The notes under the pieces were generated by a model. The model did not search any database. It worked only from the letters and a program-made list of their open reading frames with translations, and was not told the origin of the DNA. The translations under genes and the position numbers were made by a program. Below, one piece after another: positions 16,172 to 25,423 of a stretch of 64,000 nucleotides of DNA. The stretch's first letter is position 1; every line of letters starts with the position of its first letter. The stretch lies in NCBI GenBank assembly GCA_947644305.1, contig CANRYS010000004.1:1-64000 (forward strand), read 5' to 3'. Source of the stretch: an uncultured Roseburia sp. Lineage in GTDB: Bacteria; Bacillota; Clostridia; Lachnospirales; Lachnospiraceae.

Positions 16172-17225
16172 CTACTTCCGGTATCTTATATGTATCGATT
16201 ATTACGTTTCCCGTATCGTTATTTAATTTTATTTCAGTCACATCCGTTATTCTATCCAGATTTAGCAGGATATTTTCAATCTGTCCAGCTCTCACCACTA
16301 TATTTTCAGTATCCTCCCATGTTTTTCTGAGGGATAGGAAATATTCATTTATAGCAGCAACGATTCTTTCCTGTATATCAGCCCACGTATACCCATTTTG
16401 AAAAATTAATGAGCACGCTATATCCACCGTCTGTTCCCTCGCTGATTCAACAGTGACTATATGCCCGATTGGCGCTATTCCCACACCTGTTCCATCCATT
16501 AATGGATCAAATGCTTCTTGGATATTTTGCACTGTTTCTTGTTTTGCCGCGCCAAAATCTGCCCCAAGAATAACCAGTTTCACGGTGCCTCCGCCATTCC
16601 ATGTCGGAATTACTTTGCAGGCTCCAACAATATCGAACTGGTCTGCCTTCTCCTTATATTCAGCTTTATTCCCACCGAAGGCCGCTTCGGTAAAAGAATC
16701 GAAGTAACGCTCCCGCAAGGACTCTTCGTCCTCGTCGTCCGTCCCGTAAGCCATAATTTCCACAATCGCAATACTTTCAAGTCCTTCCACGTCTTCAATA
16801 GGTATTACATCTTCTGAAATATCGTTACCTGCTCTTCCTGTCTCTGTACAGGTTAATGAATAGTGCCCATCGCCCAGATTTTCTGTGATCTCGTAGTTCA
16901 GTTCGCCGATGTTGAATCCAGTACCTAACAGAATCTCTTTGTCTGAAGGAGTGATCTTGACCTTGAGCACGGCAGGTTTTCCTTGTTTCACAAAAATCCC
17001 CCGTTCGGCTGCTCTCTTTATCAGATAATAATAGGAAGCCGTGTCAGCAAAGCATTCATCCTCAATAAGTCCTATATCCGAGTAGACCTGTTCGAGTTCC
17101 GCAGCCACCGGGGCCATTGCATCATATATCACCGAACCCTGACGAGTATCAATCGACGGGTCTATCTTATCCAGCATTTCATCCATTATACCTTCGTATG
17201 ATTTATTTTCAAACATCAACTTCAA
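16143..17225 (-). CDS. Baseplate J-like protein (XkdT-like)
   Basis: 360 residues. Features of the Baseplate_J family are seen: RQGSVIYDAMAPVAAELEQVY near the start, a central acidic hinge GTDDEDEESLRERYFDSF, and a C-terminal domain ending in tandem strands. It forms the baseplate wedge of a contractile tail. It overlaps both the XkdS-like and XkdU-like genes, typical of the late operon. Confidence 0.92.
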   Translation of the reverse strand: MKLMFENKSYEGIMDEMLDKIDPSIDTRQGSVIYDAMAPVAAELEQVYSDIGLIEDECFADTASYYYLIKRAAERGIFVKQGKPAVLKVKITPSDKEILLGTGFNIGELNYEITENLGDGHYSLTCTETGRAGNDISEDVIPIEDVEGLESIAIVEIMAYGTDDEDEESLRERYFDSFTEAAFGGNKAEYKEKADQFDIVGACKVIPTWNGGGTVKLVILGADFGAAKQETVQNIQEAFDPLMDGTGVGIAPIGHIVTVESAREQTVDIACSLIFQNGYTWADIQERIVAAINEYFLSLRKTWEDTENIVVRAGQIENILLNLDRITDVTEIKLNNDTGNVIIDTYKIPEVGEVVGQTSD

Positions 17226-17628
17226 CCCCCTCTATTTTGACTTCGTCGCCGTCAGTGCAGGTGATAATAAGAGAAAGTGTAATCTTTCTTTTTTCTATTT
17301 TCTGATCAATAAATGATACAGAAGCAAAACGGTCATCCTGTATAACGGATTCCTCTATCCTGTCCTTTGCTTCCGAAAGCGCGTAAGATATCGGCTTCCC
17401 CACCAGGTCATCAAACATCCGGCCATATCCGGCATCATATACTGGATATATTTCCGACTCTGTCATGAGGATCTTGTTCACAGCCTGTTCTTTCGCTTCT
17501 CTGTCATCAATAAACCCAGCAATTGTCATAGCTCTAAAGTTTAAATGGTATGTTTTGTCCGAAACGACCTTCTCTGTCAGATCCTCCTGGGATTCATCCT
17601 CCTCGTAGTTGTTAATATCAGGTAACAT
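17209..17628 (-). CDS. Baseplate protein DUF2634 (XkdS-like, gpW/gp25 family)
   Basis: 139 residues from the ATG at 17628, preceded by GGTGGTGTGAGATCA. The core AVNKILMTESEIYPVYDAGYG and DDLVGKPISYALSEAKDRIEE matches the gp25-like lysozyme-related baseplate wedge component. Gene order matches xkdR-xkdS-xkdT of PBSX. Confidence 0.88.
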   Translation of the reverse strand: MLPDINNYEEDESQEDLTEKVVSDKTYHLNFRAMTIAGFIDDREAKEQAVNKILMTESEIYPVYDAGYGRMFDDLVGKPISYALSEAKDRIEESVIQDDRFASVSFIDQKIEKRKITLSLIITCTDGDEVKIEGVEVDV

Positions 17629-17633
17629 TGATC

Positions 17634-17894
17634 TCACACCACCTTGTCTATAACAAGATATTTCTGCCCGCCACCGGCGCGGATCAAGGCGGCTTTATCA
17701 CCTTTTTCCAAGCCTGCTTCGGAAGCAGTTTGGGTTATCGCGAGAAAATCTTCATCCAGGATAGCCTTAGCAGAAATCTTTATCCTGAGAGGTTTAGCTT
17801 CCACCACAATCCCCGTAATGATGTCGCAAGGTTTGCCTGCACGATATGCATCCATAGCTATCTTTTTTATTAACTGATTTATATTATTCGCCAT
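17634..17894 (-). CDS. Baseplate protein DUF2577 (XkdR-like)
   Basis: 86 residues from the ATG at 17894 after AAGTGGAGGTGGATTCG. A small OB-like protein with ILDEDFLAITQTAS and GDKAALIRAGGGQKYLVIDKV, as in XkdR homologues found between the hub and gp25-like genes. Confidence 0.87.
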   Translation of the reverse strand: MANNINQLIKKIAMDAYRAGKPCDIITGIVVEAKPLRIKISAKAILDEDFLAITQTASEAGLEKGDKAALIRAGGGQKYLVIDKVV

Positions 17895-19401
17895 CGAATC
17901 CACCTCCACTTAAATCCAGATCCATGGTATATTGACCATTGTTAAAAGTATGTGTGACTTTATCTACAAGAAGATAGGAAGATACCTTTCTATCATACAG
18001 ATCCATTATGACCGGCACAAGACAACCTGCTCTCACTTTCGTGGAACCGAAAGCTCCTGTTATGGATAGTGTTCTTACTACTTTATTGTACATCTTAAGG
18101 AGCACTTTCCCTTTTAGTTTTGCCACCTTGGGGTCGTCTATTTTCTCGTAATACTGTAGCACACCATACTTATTTATCGCCTTGCTGGAGCGGCTTATGT
18201 AAACGTCCAGTTTTCCCGTCTTTTTATTTTCGTATGCCAGCTTTATTTGGTTATAATAGTCCTTATCGGTACTTACGGAATAATTATATCCTTGTCCAGT
18301 TTCTTCATCGATCAGTATATTTACTTTCCATGGTTGTCGCAACATCAGTTTTCCGTAATTATCATACAATGTATAAATCTTTCCGGTTGCCGATATTGTC
18401 TCGTCCAGCGCGTTTTGTATGATATCGAAAAGCGTCTGATCCATATCTATCCTGGATACGGCATATTTTGTATTCGCGAGGCTTCCTGTCTTCAAACCAA
18501 AATCCCTGGCAATCATACGGAGTAATTTGGTGGCAGTTTTCTTTTTATATAAATAAGAGTCCTTGTTCTTTAAATATCTCAGCTGGTCATATGCCAGAAC
18601 CTCTGTCATTCCATCTGTCTGGGGCTTTAATTCAAATACAAACCCATAAAAGAACGGCTTCTCATTCACGCTAAGCGCAACCGCATCGCCACAGGATAGT
18701 TTCTTTGCTGGTGTAGAGAAGGCTAGCTTCCCAGGGGTATTTTTTCTCTCCCATGTGACTTTTAACCCATCTTTTACTGGTATCTGATAAAGCTGTTTTC
18801 TGTGAGTTACCTGTAGTGTAATTTTGATATTGTTCTGCGGATTGATAGACTGGATCGTATATGCTGTAACTGTTTCTGATACCCCGGAAGATTTCTTTGC
18901 CTTGTTTAAAGCAGCCTTAAGTTCTGCAAGCTCCTTTTTTGATGTTTTCTTTTCAGCGGTACCGGATTTGCTTCCTGTATCAATGTATGAGCTTACTACG
19001 CCATAGCCCGTTATGGTCCCCTCTGTTAATGGATAACTCCTTTTTTTTACAGCATCAGAACTATTTCCCTCAATGGTATACAGGGTATTCCCGGATATCT
19101 TTTCAACAATCCCCACGTGGGATCGCCCTGTTTTAAAATAAACCAGGTCATTTCGTTTCGGAATATAATTTCCTTTGAGCTGAAACCGATCTTTCTTTTT
19201 GTACCAGTTCATCCCTGTATCTGTGGAAGCAGTTTTCGGTACAATGTTTGTACCAAGACCTGCCTCTTTTGCACACCATGATACGAAGGAATGACACCAG
19301 GCTGCCCCGTTGGCTCCCGTGTACTCTCCGAACTTCGTTCGGTTGTTGCCACTCTCTTTATACCCTACTTCTTTCAATGCAATATCAACCAGATCAGCCA
19401 T
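17884..19401 (-). CDS. Baseplate hub protein with N-terminal CHAP hydrolase (XkdQ-like fusion)
   Basis: 505 residues from the ATG at 19401. Residues 1-120 form a CHAP/NlpC-like peptidoglycan hydrolase: catalytic Cys36 in AAWCHSFVSW and His95 in GRSHVGIVE. A linker at 140-170 leads to the XkdQ/gpD-like hub domain (TWERKNTPGKLAFSTPAKK). The fusion puts a wall-cutting enzyme at the tip of the tail for DNA entry. In PBSX the hub gene has no such domain. Confidence 0.88.
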   Translation of the reverse strand: MADLVDIALKEVGYKESGNNRTKFGEYTGANGAAWCHSFVSWCAKEAGLGTNIVPKTASTDTGMNWYKKKDRFQLKGNYIPKRNDLVYFKTGRSHVGIVEKISGNTLYTIEGNSSDAVKKRSYPLTEGTITGYGVVSSYIDTGSKSGTAEKKTSKKELAELKAALNKAKKSSGVSETVTAYTIQSINPQNNIKITLQVTHRKQLYQIPVKDGLKVTWERKNTPGKLAFSTPAKKLSCGDAVALSVNEKPFFYGFVFELKPQTDGMTEVLAYDQLRYLKNKDSYLYKKKTATKLLRMIARDFGLKTGSLANTKYAVSRIDMDQTLFDIIQNALDETISATGKIYTLYDNYGKLMLRQPWKVNILIDEETGQGYNYSVSTDKDYYNQIKLAYENKKTGKLDVYISRSSKAINKYGVLQYYEKIDDPKVAKLKGKVLLKMYNKVVRTLSITGAFGSTKVRAGCLVPVIMDLYDRKVSSYLLVDKVTHTFNNGQYTMDLDLSGGGFDGE

Positions 19402-19406
19402 ATTTT

Positions 19407-20171
19407 TCACCTCTTTACAATTTTTCCTTCCAGTCTATCGTAACGGGCGGGAATGGTCAGGCACACGGCCGCCGGTAACGCCGTTGTGTAGATGCGCTTG
19501 GAAAACTTTCCTCTAAACTTGCTCTTTAAGGCACGATCCACCTTCTTCTTATTTTTTTTGTAAATTGCCCCGGCATTGTTCGTGTTTCCAATACCATACA
19601 CTTTCCTGCTTATTGCAAGTAAAGTATCCCCTTTTTTTGATGTGTAGGACTTTACGATCTTTTTTTTGGTCGTATCCACATTGCTTCTTTGGAAAACCTT
19701 CTTTTTTATTTTTATTTTCTTAGTCCCAAACTTTACATACTTTTTCAACTCGATCTCAACAGTTATATCAAGTCCATCCTCTGCATCTTCTATGATCTTA
19801 TAATCTTCCAGCGAAACATTGAGACTTGTATCAAAGGAAGGTGCTCCGGAGAATATATGGCGGAGCACCTTAAATTTAAAAGGCTTTCTGTTTGTTTTCA
19901 ACTGTTCAAGTACTCCAAGATAATAATCCGGACGCTGAAATCCATCATCGCTGTATACCGCAAAAGGATACCTGGCTCCAGGCAGCATAAGATCAAAGCT
20001 AAAATCTGTTAGCTTGGTCCCTTTCAACTGGTTTACCTCAGATTCATTGATCAAACTCACCGTCTTGTTATTGCCATTGATACTCGTCTGTATTTTAGCC
20101 GGCGCGACAGGAAATTTAATTTCCCCGAACCATATCTCATACATGGAATCCATGCTACCGCTCTCATTCAT
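19407..20171 (-). CDS. LysM-containing tail protein (XkdP-like)
   Basis: 254 residues from the ATG at 20171, preceded by GAGGGGGTGCACTAAA. An N-terminal domain (MYEIWFGEIKFPVAPAKIQ) typical of XkdP is followed by a LysM motif, YTSKKGDTLLAISRKVYG, and a very basic C-terminus. It lies between tape measure and hub, where it connects the two in myovirus tails. Confidence 0.88.
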   Translation of the reverse strand: MNESGSMDSMYEIWFGEIKFPVAPAKIQTSINGNNKTVSLINESEVNQLKGTKLTDFSFDLMLPGARYPFAVYSDDGFQRPDYYLGVLEQLKTNRKPFKFKVLRHIFSGAPSFDTSLNVSLEDYKIIEDAEDGLDITVEIELKKYVKFGTKKIKIKKKVFQRSNVDTTKKKIVKSYTSKKGDTLLAISRKVYGIGNTNNAGAIYKKNKKKVDRALKSKFRGKFSKRIYTTALPAAVCLTIPARYDRLEGKIVKR

Positions 20172-20172
20172 T

Positions 20173-22362
20173 TTAGTGCACCCCCTCGGCAGAAGCATAC
20201 AATTCTTCCTCAATCCGTGAATTCAGTTTATTCATAATACCATCAATATCCTGTTCTCCATTGATAGAATTATTGTTAGTCATATCTACCTTGATGGTCG
20301 TAGAAGTGTACCTGTTGATTGCGCGTTGCGTGGCAAAATCGCGGATATATTTAATATTTTCAGAAGTAATGTCTAGTGATTTCGCAATCTTGCTCGTGTT
20401 CTTATCCATATTGTCTATGTTTGAGGTAAGCCCCGACTTGTCAAAATACGCCTCGATACTTTCCATTTTATAATCGCCTTCTCCCCCAGTAATGCCGGAA
20501 TTGCCTTTTGACCCCGCAACAAAATCATACCCCTGATGGTAAGCATCTAAAACAAAATCAGAAGAAAATACATCATCAACGTCATAAGTAAGCATTCCAT
20601 CGGTAAAGGCATCTCCCACACTCCGGTACTCCTGTTTGCTGGCATTTGCTTCATACTGCTCCGCAGCATAATGCGAGGCGGCACTTTCCAGCCCCGTCGT
20701 GTCAATGTCCACAAATGGCAGTTTATTTAATAGGTCGCATACTCCAATGATTACATTGGTGATTGTCTCTAATATGCCGAACCACTCTGCTTTGATAATA
20801 GAACCAAGATTTACAAAAAAAGTTCCTATATTCTGAATGATCGCTTCTGTTGCCATTGATGTACCGATCCAAAAATTCATAAAGCCAAGCCATGCATTTT
20901 TAACAAACTGAACTGCTATGTTTGTTGTCCCGCATATGGCTCCGATTGTGCTGACATGTGTATTGTTTAACCGATTGTAGACTCCTATTACAATACCCAG
21001 CACAGTAACTATGCCGAGAAGACCCGCAATCGCCCAAGTAATAGGGCAGGTTAACAGCGCCGTATTGAAGGCGTACTGCTTCGCTGTTGCCGCGGCAGTA
21101 GCAGACGCCACTGTGCCTGTAGCTGTGGCATGAGCGTAGGAAGCCAGGCATAGAGTGATTTTTGTTGCGCTGAGCGCCAGTTCTGCCACCTTTGCAGCAC
21201 CAAGGTAGCCCACATACAAAAGAAGAATTGCTCCAACACCTCCTATAATCGGTTTAATGATGGACCAATTATCCGTTATAAATCCCCCTGCACTTCCAAT
21301 CAAGTCTCCTGCTTTTACCGCTACACCAACGACGAAATGCATAGCATTTCCAATCCCGCCCAGGACGCTCTCCGCCTTCTCCCCGAACATCTCCACCATC
21401 TGCATGGAGCTTGGCAGTCCGCGGGCAGCTAATGCCTGGTCAGCGCTCTGGATCACATTCATCCATCCACGGGTAAAGGCTGCGTGCATGTTGACAAAGG
21501 TAATCGCCCACGTGCCCCCTGCCTCTTTTGCCGCTCCATGGGACATTCCCTGGTCCATCGCCTCACTTACTGTCTGGATAAACTGGGCCGCACTTATGAC
21601 ACCATCGCTCAGATCATCTTTTACAGAACTCACAGACTCACCGACAGCGGCAGCATAGATTTCAGCAGCCCCAATACCGGCATCAAATAACCGGTCAAGC
21701 TGGTCTGCCTCAACGGTCCCTTTAGAATACATCTTTCCTACTGCATCGATTACACTTCCAAGCTGTTCATTGGTTCCTTTTCCATAAAAACTCACGGCAT
21801 CGGCCCAGATCCTCACCTGATCTGCTGCGGTGCCAAGTGCCATCCCTCTCGTCGTAAAGCCCTGTGCGGATTTTGCTGCCACATCCAGACCATAGGCGGT
21901 CCCCAAAACATTTTCTTTTATTTGTGAGAGTGCGGCATTTGCTGCGCTAGAATCCTGGGTCATAGTAGTAACGGTTCTCTGGAATCGGTTCATTGTATCC
22001 ATCCTGTCAAATGCTCCGCTCATATCCGTTACTCCGGTACGTCCAATGGTGTTCCGTATAAGCCCGATCGCCTGATTTGCCACCATGATACCCCTCTCCC
22101 ATCCGGAAAAACCATTTTCCACCCTCTTCGCTGTTTTTTCAACATCCTTAGCTTTTGTGACTATATCGCCTAATTTCGTAGAGGCAGAGGCAAGTTCTTC
22201 CCTGGCACCGATAAGGGATGATGTGTCAATGTCCATATCTACATCCATTGCCTGGTTCATCTTCTCCATCTCCAGAATGGTTATATTGACCGCATTAATG
22301 ACGCCGTATAAAACGGAGCTAAAATTATCCTGCAGCTCAATTGCAGATTGTATCGTTGCCAT
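20173..22362 (-). CDS. Tail tape measure protein
   Basis: 729 residues. Coiled-coil N-terminus, a TMP-like region (RFQRTVTTMTQDSSAANAAL, GTNEQLGSVIDAVGKMYSKG, DRLFDAGIGAAEIYAAAVGE), and hydrophobic segments at about 365-470. It sets tail length and occupies the tail lumen. The length suggests a contractile tail of roughly 100 nm by the usual scaling. It begins two bases from the end of the frameshifted chaperone frame. Confidence 0.93.
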   Translation of the reverse strand: MATIQSAIELQDNFSSVLYGVINAVNITILEMEKMNQAMDVDMDIDTSSLIGAREELASASTKLGDIVTKAKDVEKTAKRVENGFSGWERGIMVANQAIGLIRNTIGRTGVTDMSGAFDRMDTMNRFQRTVTTMTQDSSAANAALSQIKENVLGTAYGLDVAAKSAQGFTTRGMALGTAADQVRIWADAVSFYGKGTNEQLGSVIDAVGKMYSKGTVEADQLDRLFDAGIGAAEIYAAAVGESVSSVKDDLSDGVISAAQFIQTVSEAMDQGMSHGAAKEAGGTWAITFVNMHAAFTRGWMNVIQSADQALAARGLPSSMQMVEMFGEKAESVLGGIGNAMHFVVGVAVKAGDLIGSAGGFITDNWSIIKPIIGGVGAILLLYVGYLGAAKVAELALSATKITLCLASYAHATATGTVASATAAATAKQYAFNTALLTCPITWAIAGLLGIVTVLGIVIGVYNRLNNTHVSTIGAICGTTNIAVQFVKNAWLGFMNFWIGTSMATEAIIQNIGTFFVNLGSIIKAEWFGILETITNVIIGVCDLLNKLPFVDIDTTGLESAASHYAAEQYEANASKQEYRSVGDAFTDGMLTYDVDDVFSSDFVLDAYHQGYDFVAGSKGNSGITGGEGDYKMESIEAYFDKSGLTSNIDNMDKNTSKIAKSLDITSENIKYIRDFATQRAINRYTSTTIKVDMTNNNSINGEQDIDGIMNKLNSRIEEELYASAEGVH

Positions 22363-22363
22363 A

Positions 22364-22555
22364 TCATCCCTTCCTTTCTTTTTCAGCTTTTCGCAGCTCT
22401 TCCTGTTCCTTTTCTACCCTTATGTCGATCGCCGCGATGACAAACGCTTTTTCATTTTCTTCCATAGCAGCAAACCGGGAAGGATTCCAGTGGAATTTAT
22501 GCAGACAATAATATGCATAATTCGCTTCGGCATCCTCCCCTTCAATCAGTTTTTT
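22364..22555 (-). CDS. Frameshift extension of the tail assembly chaperone (GT-type)
   Basis: After a -1 slip at 22549-22555 the ribosome would read 61 further residues (LIEGEDAEANYAYYCLHKFH onwards, ending KERKG) to a stop at 22364-22366, just before the tape measure ATG. This gives a 203-residue fusion with the upstream protein. There is no ribosome site or start for this frame alone. The arrangement is that of the lambda G/GT and XkdN/XkdO chaperones that load the tape measure. Confidence 0.88.
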   Translation of the reverse strand, partial: KKLIEGEDAEANYAYYCLHKFHWNPSRFAAMEENEKAFVIAAIDIRVEKEQEELRKAEKERKG

Positions 22556-22974
22556 GCGTCATTAACCTTCTTCTGTAATGGTTCAAAACCCTGGAAACGC
22601 TGAATCCATTCACATAAATTCTGATACTCTCCCGGATCATCAACCAGCTCATATAATAAATCTTCTGGGGTTTTTACCCCGTATGAATCCTGGAGCGAAG
22701 AATTATTTAGGTCAGGAAAAACAACTGACCGGCAGATCATTTTTGTTAAATATTTATTCGCATTCAACCGGGGACGGAATGCATTCGGGTTCCCTTTTAT
22801 CTGAACCTCTTCTGTACACAGATCCCTGATCGTCCCATCTTCTTTCGTTGTGATATGCCGGAATTCCCATTCTACTGCTTCCCCTTTTTCGTCGCATATA
22901 GATCCTGTTACCGCATACTTTTTATTTGCTTTTTCTTTCTTGTTTCCTTTCAAAAACGCACTTAAGCTGCTCAT
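22546..22974 (-). CDS. Tail assembly chaperone, short form (XkdN-like, G-type)
   Basis: 142 residues from the ATG at 22974. Starts MSSLSAFLKGNKKEKANKKY and contains FRHITTKEDGTIRDLC, as in the XkdN family. Its stop follows directly on a slippery heptamer, so a fraction of ribosomes would make the 203-residue form. Both forms assist tail assembly and are absent from the finished virion in related phages. Confidence 0.9.
   Translation of the reverse strand: MSSLSAFLKGNKKEKANKKYAVTGSICDEKGEAVEWEFRHITTKEDGTIRDLCTEEVQIKGNPNAFRPRLNANKYLTKMICRSVVFPDLNNSSLQDSYGVKTPEDLLYELVDDPGEYQNLCEWIQRFQGFEPLQKKVNDAKN
22549..22555 (-). promoter_or_regulatory. -1 programmed frameshift site A AAA AAC
   Basis: On the minus strand the zero frame reads GCA AAA AAC TGA. 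The heptamer A AAA AAC is a textbook X XXY YYZ slippery site and the zero-frame stop follows immediately. Slipping back one base continues CTG ATT GAA GGG into an open 61-codon frame. Confidence 0.93.
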
Positions 22975-23010
22975 TATTTTCCATCCTTTCAAATAAATTT
23001 TATAATGTTG

Positions 23011-23520
23011 TCAACTTTTCAACATCCCTTCCAGCATACTGAACTTTCTTGGAATCTTAAAATCCTCAAATGTTCCAGAAACGTCTTCATCCAGTGAATC
23101 ATCTGATGTTGCATCAAATTTGGCGAGAATCCCTTCGTCAAGGTTGCAGCCCACAAGGTCTACCTCCTGCATCTCTGCATCCGATGTTGGGTCAAAGTTC
23201 AGAATCTGGGTCTCGAAATATACATCCTGGCCAGTATTTTTAAATTCCTCCATTAGCTCCCGCAGGATGGAAGTATTGTAATGCATGGTAGCAGAGAACG
23301 TCCCTTCCCACCCCGTGGACTTGTTGCCGCTTCCTGTCTTGCCGAGGATGGCTACCTTTTTTTTCGTTTTTTTGAACTTTGCTTCAAACTTTGTCATGCT
23401 CATAAAATTGTAACGTCTCTCTTTGATCGTCACAAAGCACTGCGCTAGTTTTGCGGACAATGTATCTTTTGCAAGCATGGTCGCATTGTTTGAAAGCTCT
23501 GCAATTTCTTCCTGTGTCAC
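23011..23520 (-). CDS. Tail tube protein (XkdM-like, DUF2001)
   Basis: 169 residues from GTG at 23520, after AAAGGAGTGAAATT. Motifs of the XkdM tube family: KERRYNFMSMTKFEAKFKKT, GWEGTFSATMHYNTSILREL and a C-terminal FEDFKIPRKFSMLEGM. It forms the inner tube of the contractile tail, directly after the sheath gene. Confidence 0.92.
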   Translation of the reverse strand: MTQEEIAELSNNATMLAKDTLSAKLAQCFVTIKERRYNFMSMTKFEAKFKKTKKKVAILGKTGSGNKSTGWEGTFSATMHYNTSILRELMEEFKNTGQDVYFETQILNFDPTSDAEMQEVDLVGCNLDEGILAKFDATSDDSLDEDVSGTFEDFKIPRKFSMLEGMLKS

Positions 23521-23535
23521 AATTTCACTCCTTTC

Positions 23536-24816
23536 TTACTGCACAGTTACAGTCATATATAACTGCTCCATTGCATTTACAATTGTTACCGTGTCTGTTA
23601 CGACAACAGATTTCTTTGAATCCCCTTCTGTAACAACCACATCAGATTCCGAGAAGTTTTCAATCGCTCCAATCTTCTGCAGTTCCTCGTGGTGTTTGAC
23701 GATATCCAGCCACAGCGCATTTCTGCCTGATATGCTGTTCGCTATCGCTCCAATATATCTGCTGTTAAATATCACCGCAATATCATTTGCGATCTGATCC
23801 ATGACACGAATTGACTGATTCGACTGGAATATCTCCCCTTTTTCATCGCTTAACGTGGTAAGGGAGTTTATATCCGTAAGGATCCGGATCTCGTCCCCTG
23901 TCTGGTGCAGAACAAATTCACCGGCTTTTATCGCCGTCTCCAGCTCCGTCTGCGTGTAAGAACATTTCACTTCCGCCTCTCCATCATACTTCTTGTTTGT
24001 ACACGACTTATTGACAACACATCCTCCTACTGTTCCAAGAACCCATGGAACCACATTAATACCGTTTTTCACATTTACAATGCCTTCATAGTCTGCTGCC
24101 GTGTTGTAAGCCACACATTGAAACTTGGCGCCAACCATTTCACGCATTCGTTTCGTGAAAGCCACATACAATCTGTTTGTGGCCGCGTCCTCTGTCATTG
24201 TACCAATGGCATTAAAGGCATAGGGTTCAATCGCATCCAGGTATTCTGTATGATCTTTTCCAGTCACCTCTGAATTTGTTCCTCCTGTCATCTGCAGCCC
24301 CGCTGTTTCTTCCAGGGCAACATCACGTTTAAAAACCACCAGACCATTGTCTGTCAGCTCATTCGTAGTCGCAACAGTCTGCATATCTATAAGCGCGGTG
24401 TCAAGGTATGTCTTTACATCAAACTTTGCCTGATCATCTACATTTACCTGAATGACGATTCTTATATCATTGCCCCTTGTCCCGCTGTGCAGTGCTTTTG
24501 CATAAACATTCTCTGCCCTGGCTCCGCAAGCGTTTAAACGGCACAAATAAAGCTTTGTCGCATTCCGGAAAATATCCCTGAGTGCAGACAGCTCGTCTGC
24601 GTTATAGCCATATCCAAAAATCTCAATAGAATTTTTGATCAGTTTTTCTTCCGTTATTTCAATGATTCCTCCAGATCCCCAGTTAAGTTCAAGCCCCATT
24701 GTTACAGTGCCCCTCTCCCCCATTAATGCCTGGGCACGGGCCGCACTGACAAAATTAATATAAGAGCCTGGCAGGGTCTTGTTCTGACTTGTAAAATTTC
24801 CGCCACCAAGTGCCAT
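23536..24816 (-). CDS. Tail sheath protein (XkdK-like)
   Basis: 426 residues. The start (MALGGGNFTSQNKTLPGSYI) and the segments RGTVTMGLELNWG and ALHSGTRGNDIRIVIQVNVD are characteristic of contractile sheath proteins; the end SGRNALWLDIVKHHEELQ is the conserved polymerisation region. Its presence makes the phage a myovirus type. Confidence 0.95.
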   Translation of the reverse strand: MALGGGNFTSQNKTLPGSYINFVSAARAQALMGERGTVTMGLELNWGSGGIIEITEEKLIKNSIEIFGYGYNADELSALRDIFRNATKLYLCRLNACGARAENVYAKALHSGTRGNDIRIVIQVNVDDQAKFDVKTYLDTALIDMQTVATTNELTDNGLVVFKRDVALEETAGLQMTGGTNSEVTGKDHTEYLDAIEPYAFNAIGTMTEDAATNRLYVAFTKRMREMVGAKFQCVAYNTAADYEGIVNVKNGINVVPWVLGTVGGCVVNKSCTNKKYDGEAEVKCSYTQTELETAIKAGEFVLHQTGDEIRILTDINSLTTLSDEKGEIFQSNQSIRVMDQIANDIAVIFNSRYIGAIANSISGRNALWLDIVKHHEELQKIGAIENFSESDVVVTEGDSKKSVVVTDTVTIVNAMEQLYMTVTVQ

Positions 24817-24999
24817 TTATTCCACCTTACCTTTCTTGTAGTCCCTAATCTTCTTTTCCACCTCGGAAACCAGATATAAACCATCCCCTAGAAGAGCCTC
24901 CAGAAGATCTGAATCTTTCGCAAACCTTTCGGAAGATATCAGCTGTTCTTTCGAGAACCTTGGGGTATTTGCCTTTTTACTTGTTTTTTCTGCTGCCAT
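24817..24999 (-). CDS. Small protein before the sheath gene, unknown
   Basis: 60 residues, stop immediately before the sheath start. Contains FSKEQLISSERFAKDSDLLE, a pattern shared by small proteins in the same place in PBSX-like phages. Function unknown. It overlaps the upstream terminator-protein gene by 23 bases. Confidence 0.75.
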   Translation of the reverse strand: MAAEKTSKKANTPRFSKEQLISSERFAKDSDLLEALLGDGLYLVSEVEKKIRDYKKGKVE

Positions 25000-25423
25000 C
25001 CTTCAATCCACCTTCCACATTCAGTTTTTCCATCCGCGGTTCTCCCTGTACAGCTTGAACAGCATAACAGTCATAATTCACAAATATCGTAAGGAATCCG
25101 TCGGTTGGTTCTGAAGAAATCTTTGTTCCTTCCATCAAATCACCGTCTGCATTTTTAATATATTCCAGCGCAGACACAAGCCGGCCCTTGATCTCATTAC
25201 ACTCCCTCTCCGGCTCGTCGGTGCAGGGAAAATACTGAACTGTGAATTTATTTTCCAGTTTCCTTCTGCCTCCGAGCCTTCTCTCATCTGAACCACTTAC
25301 GCAGGATACAAAAAAACAGGGCTTCTCTGTGCCCTGCTGCCTGTCTTCTGTGTATACGGAATACTCGCTGCCGAATTTCGCATATAAAGCATTGGTGATC
25401 CCATCCAGAATCTTATTTGTCAT
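24977..25423 (-). CDS. Tail terminator / tail completion protein (DUF6838-like)
   Basis: 148 residues from the ATG at 25423 (GAAGGAGGTACTTCA before it). Begins MTNKILDGITNALYAKFGSE and has KPCFFVSCVSGSDERRLGGR, the usual signature of the family. Predicted to cap the tail and join it to the head. Confidence 0.82.
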   Translation of the reverse strand: MTNKILDGITNALYAKFGSEYSVYTEDRQQGTEKPCFFVSCVSGSDERRLGGRRKLENKFTVQYFPCTDEPERECNEIKGRLVSALEYIKNADGDLMEGTKISSEPTDGFLTIFVNYDCYAVQAVQGEPRMEKLNVEGGLKDGSRKNK

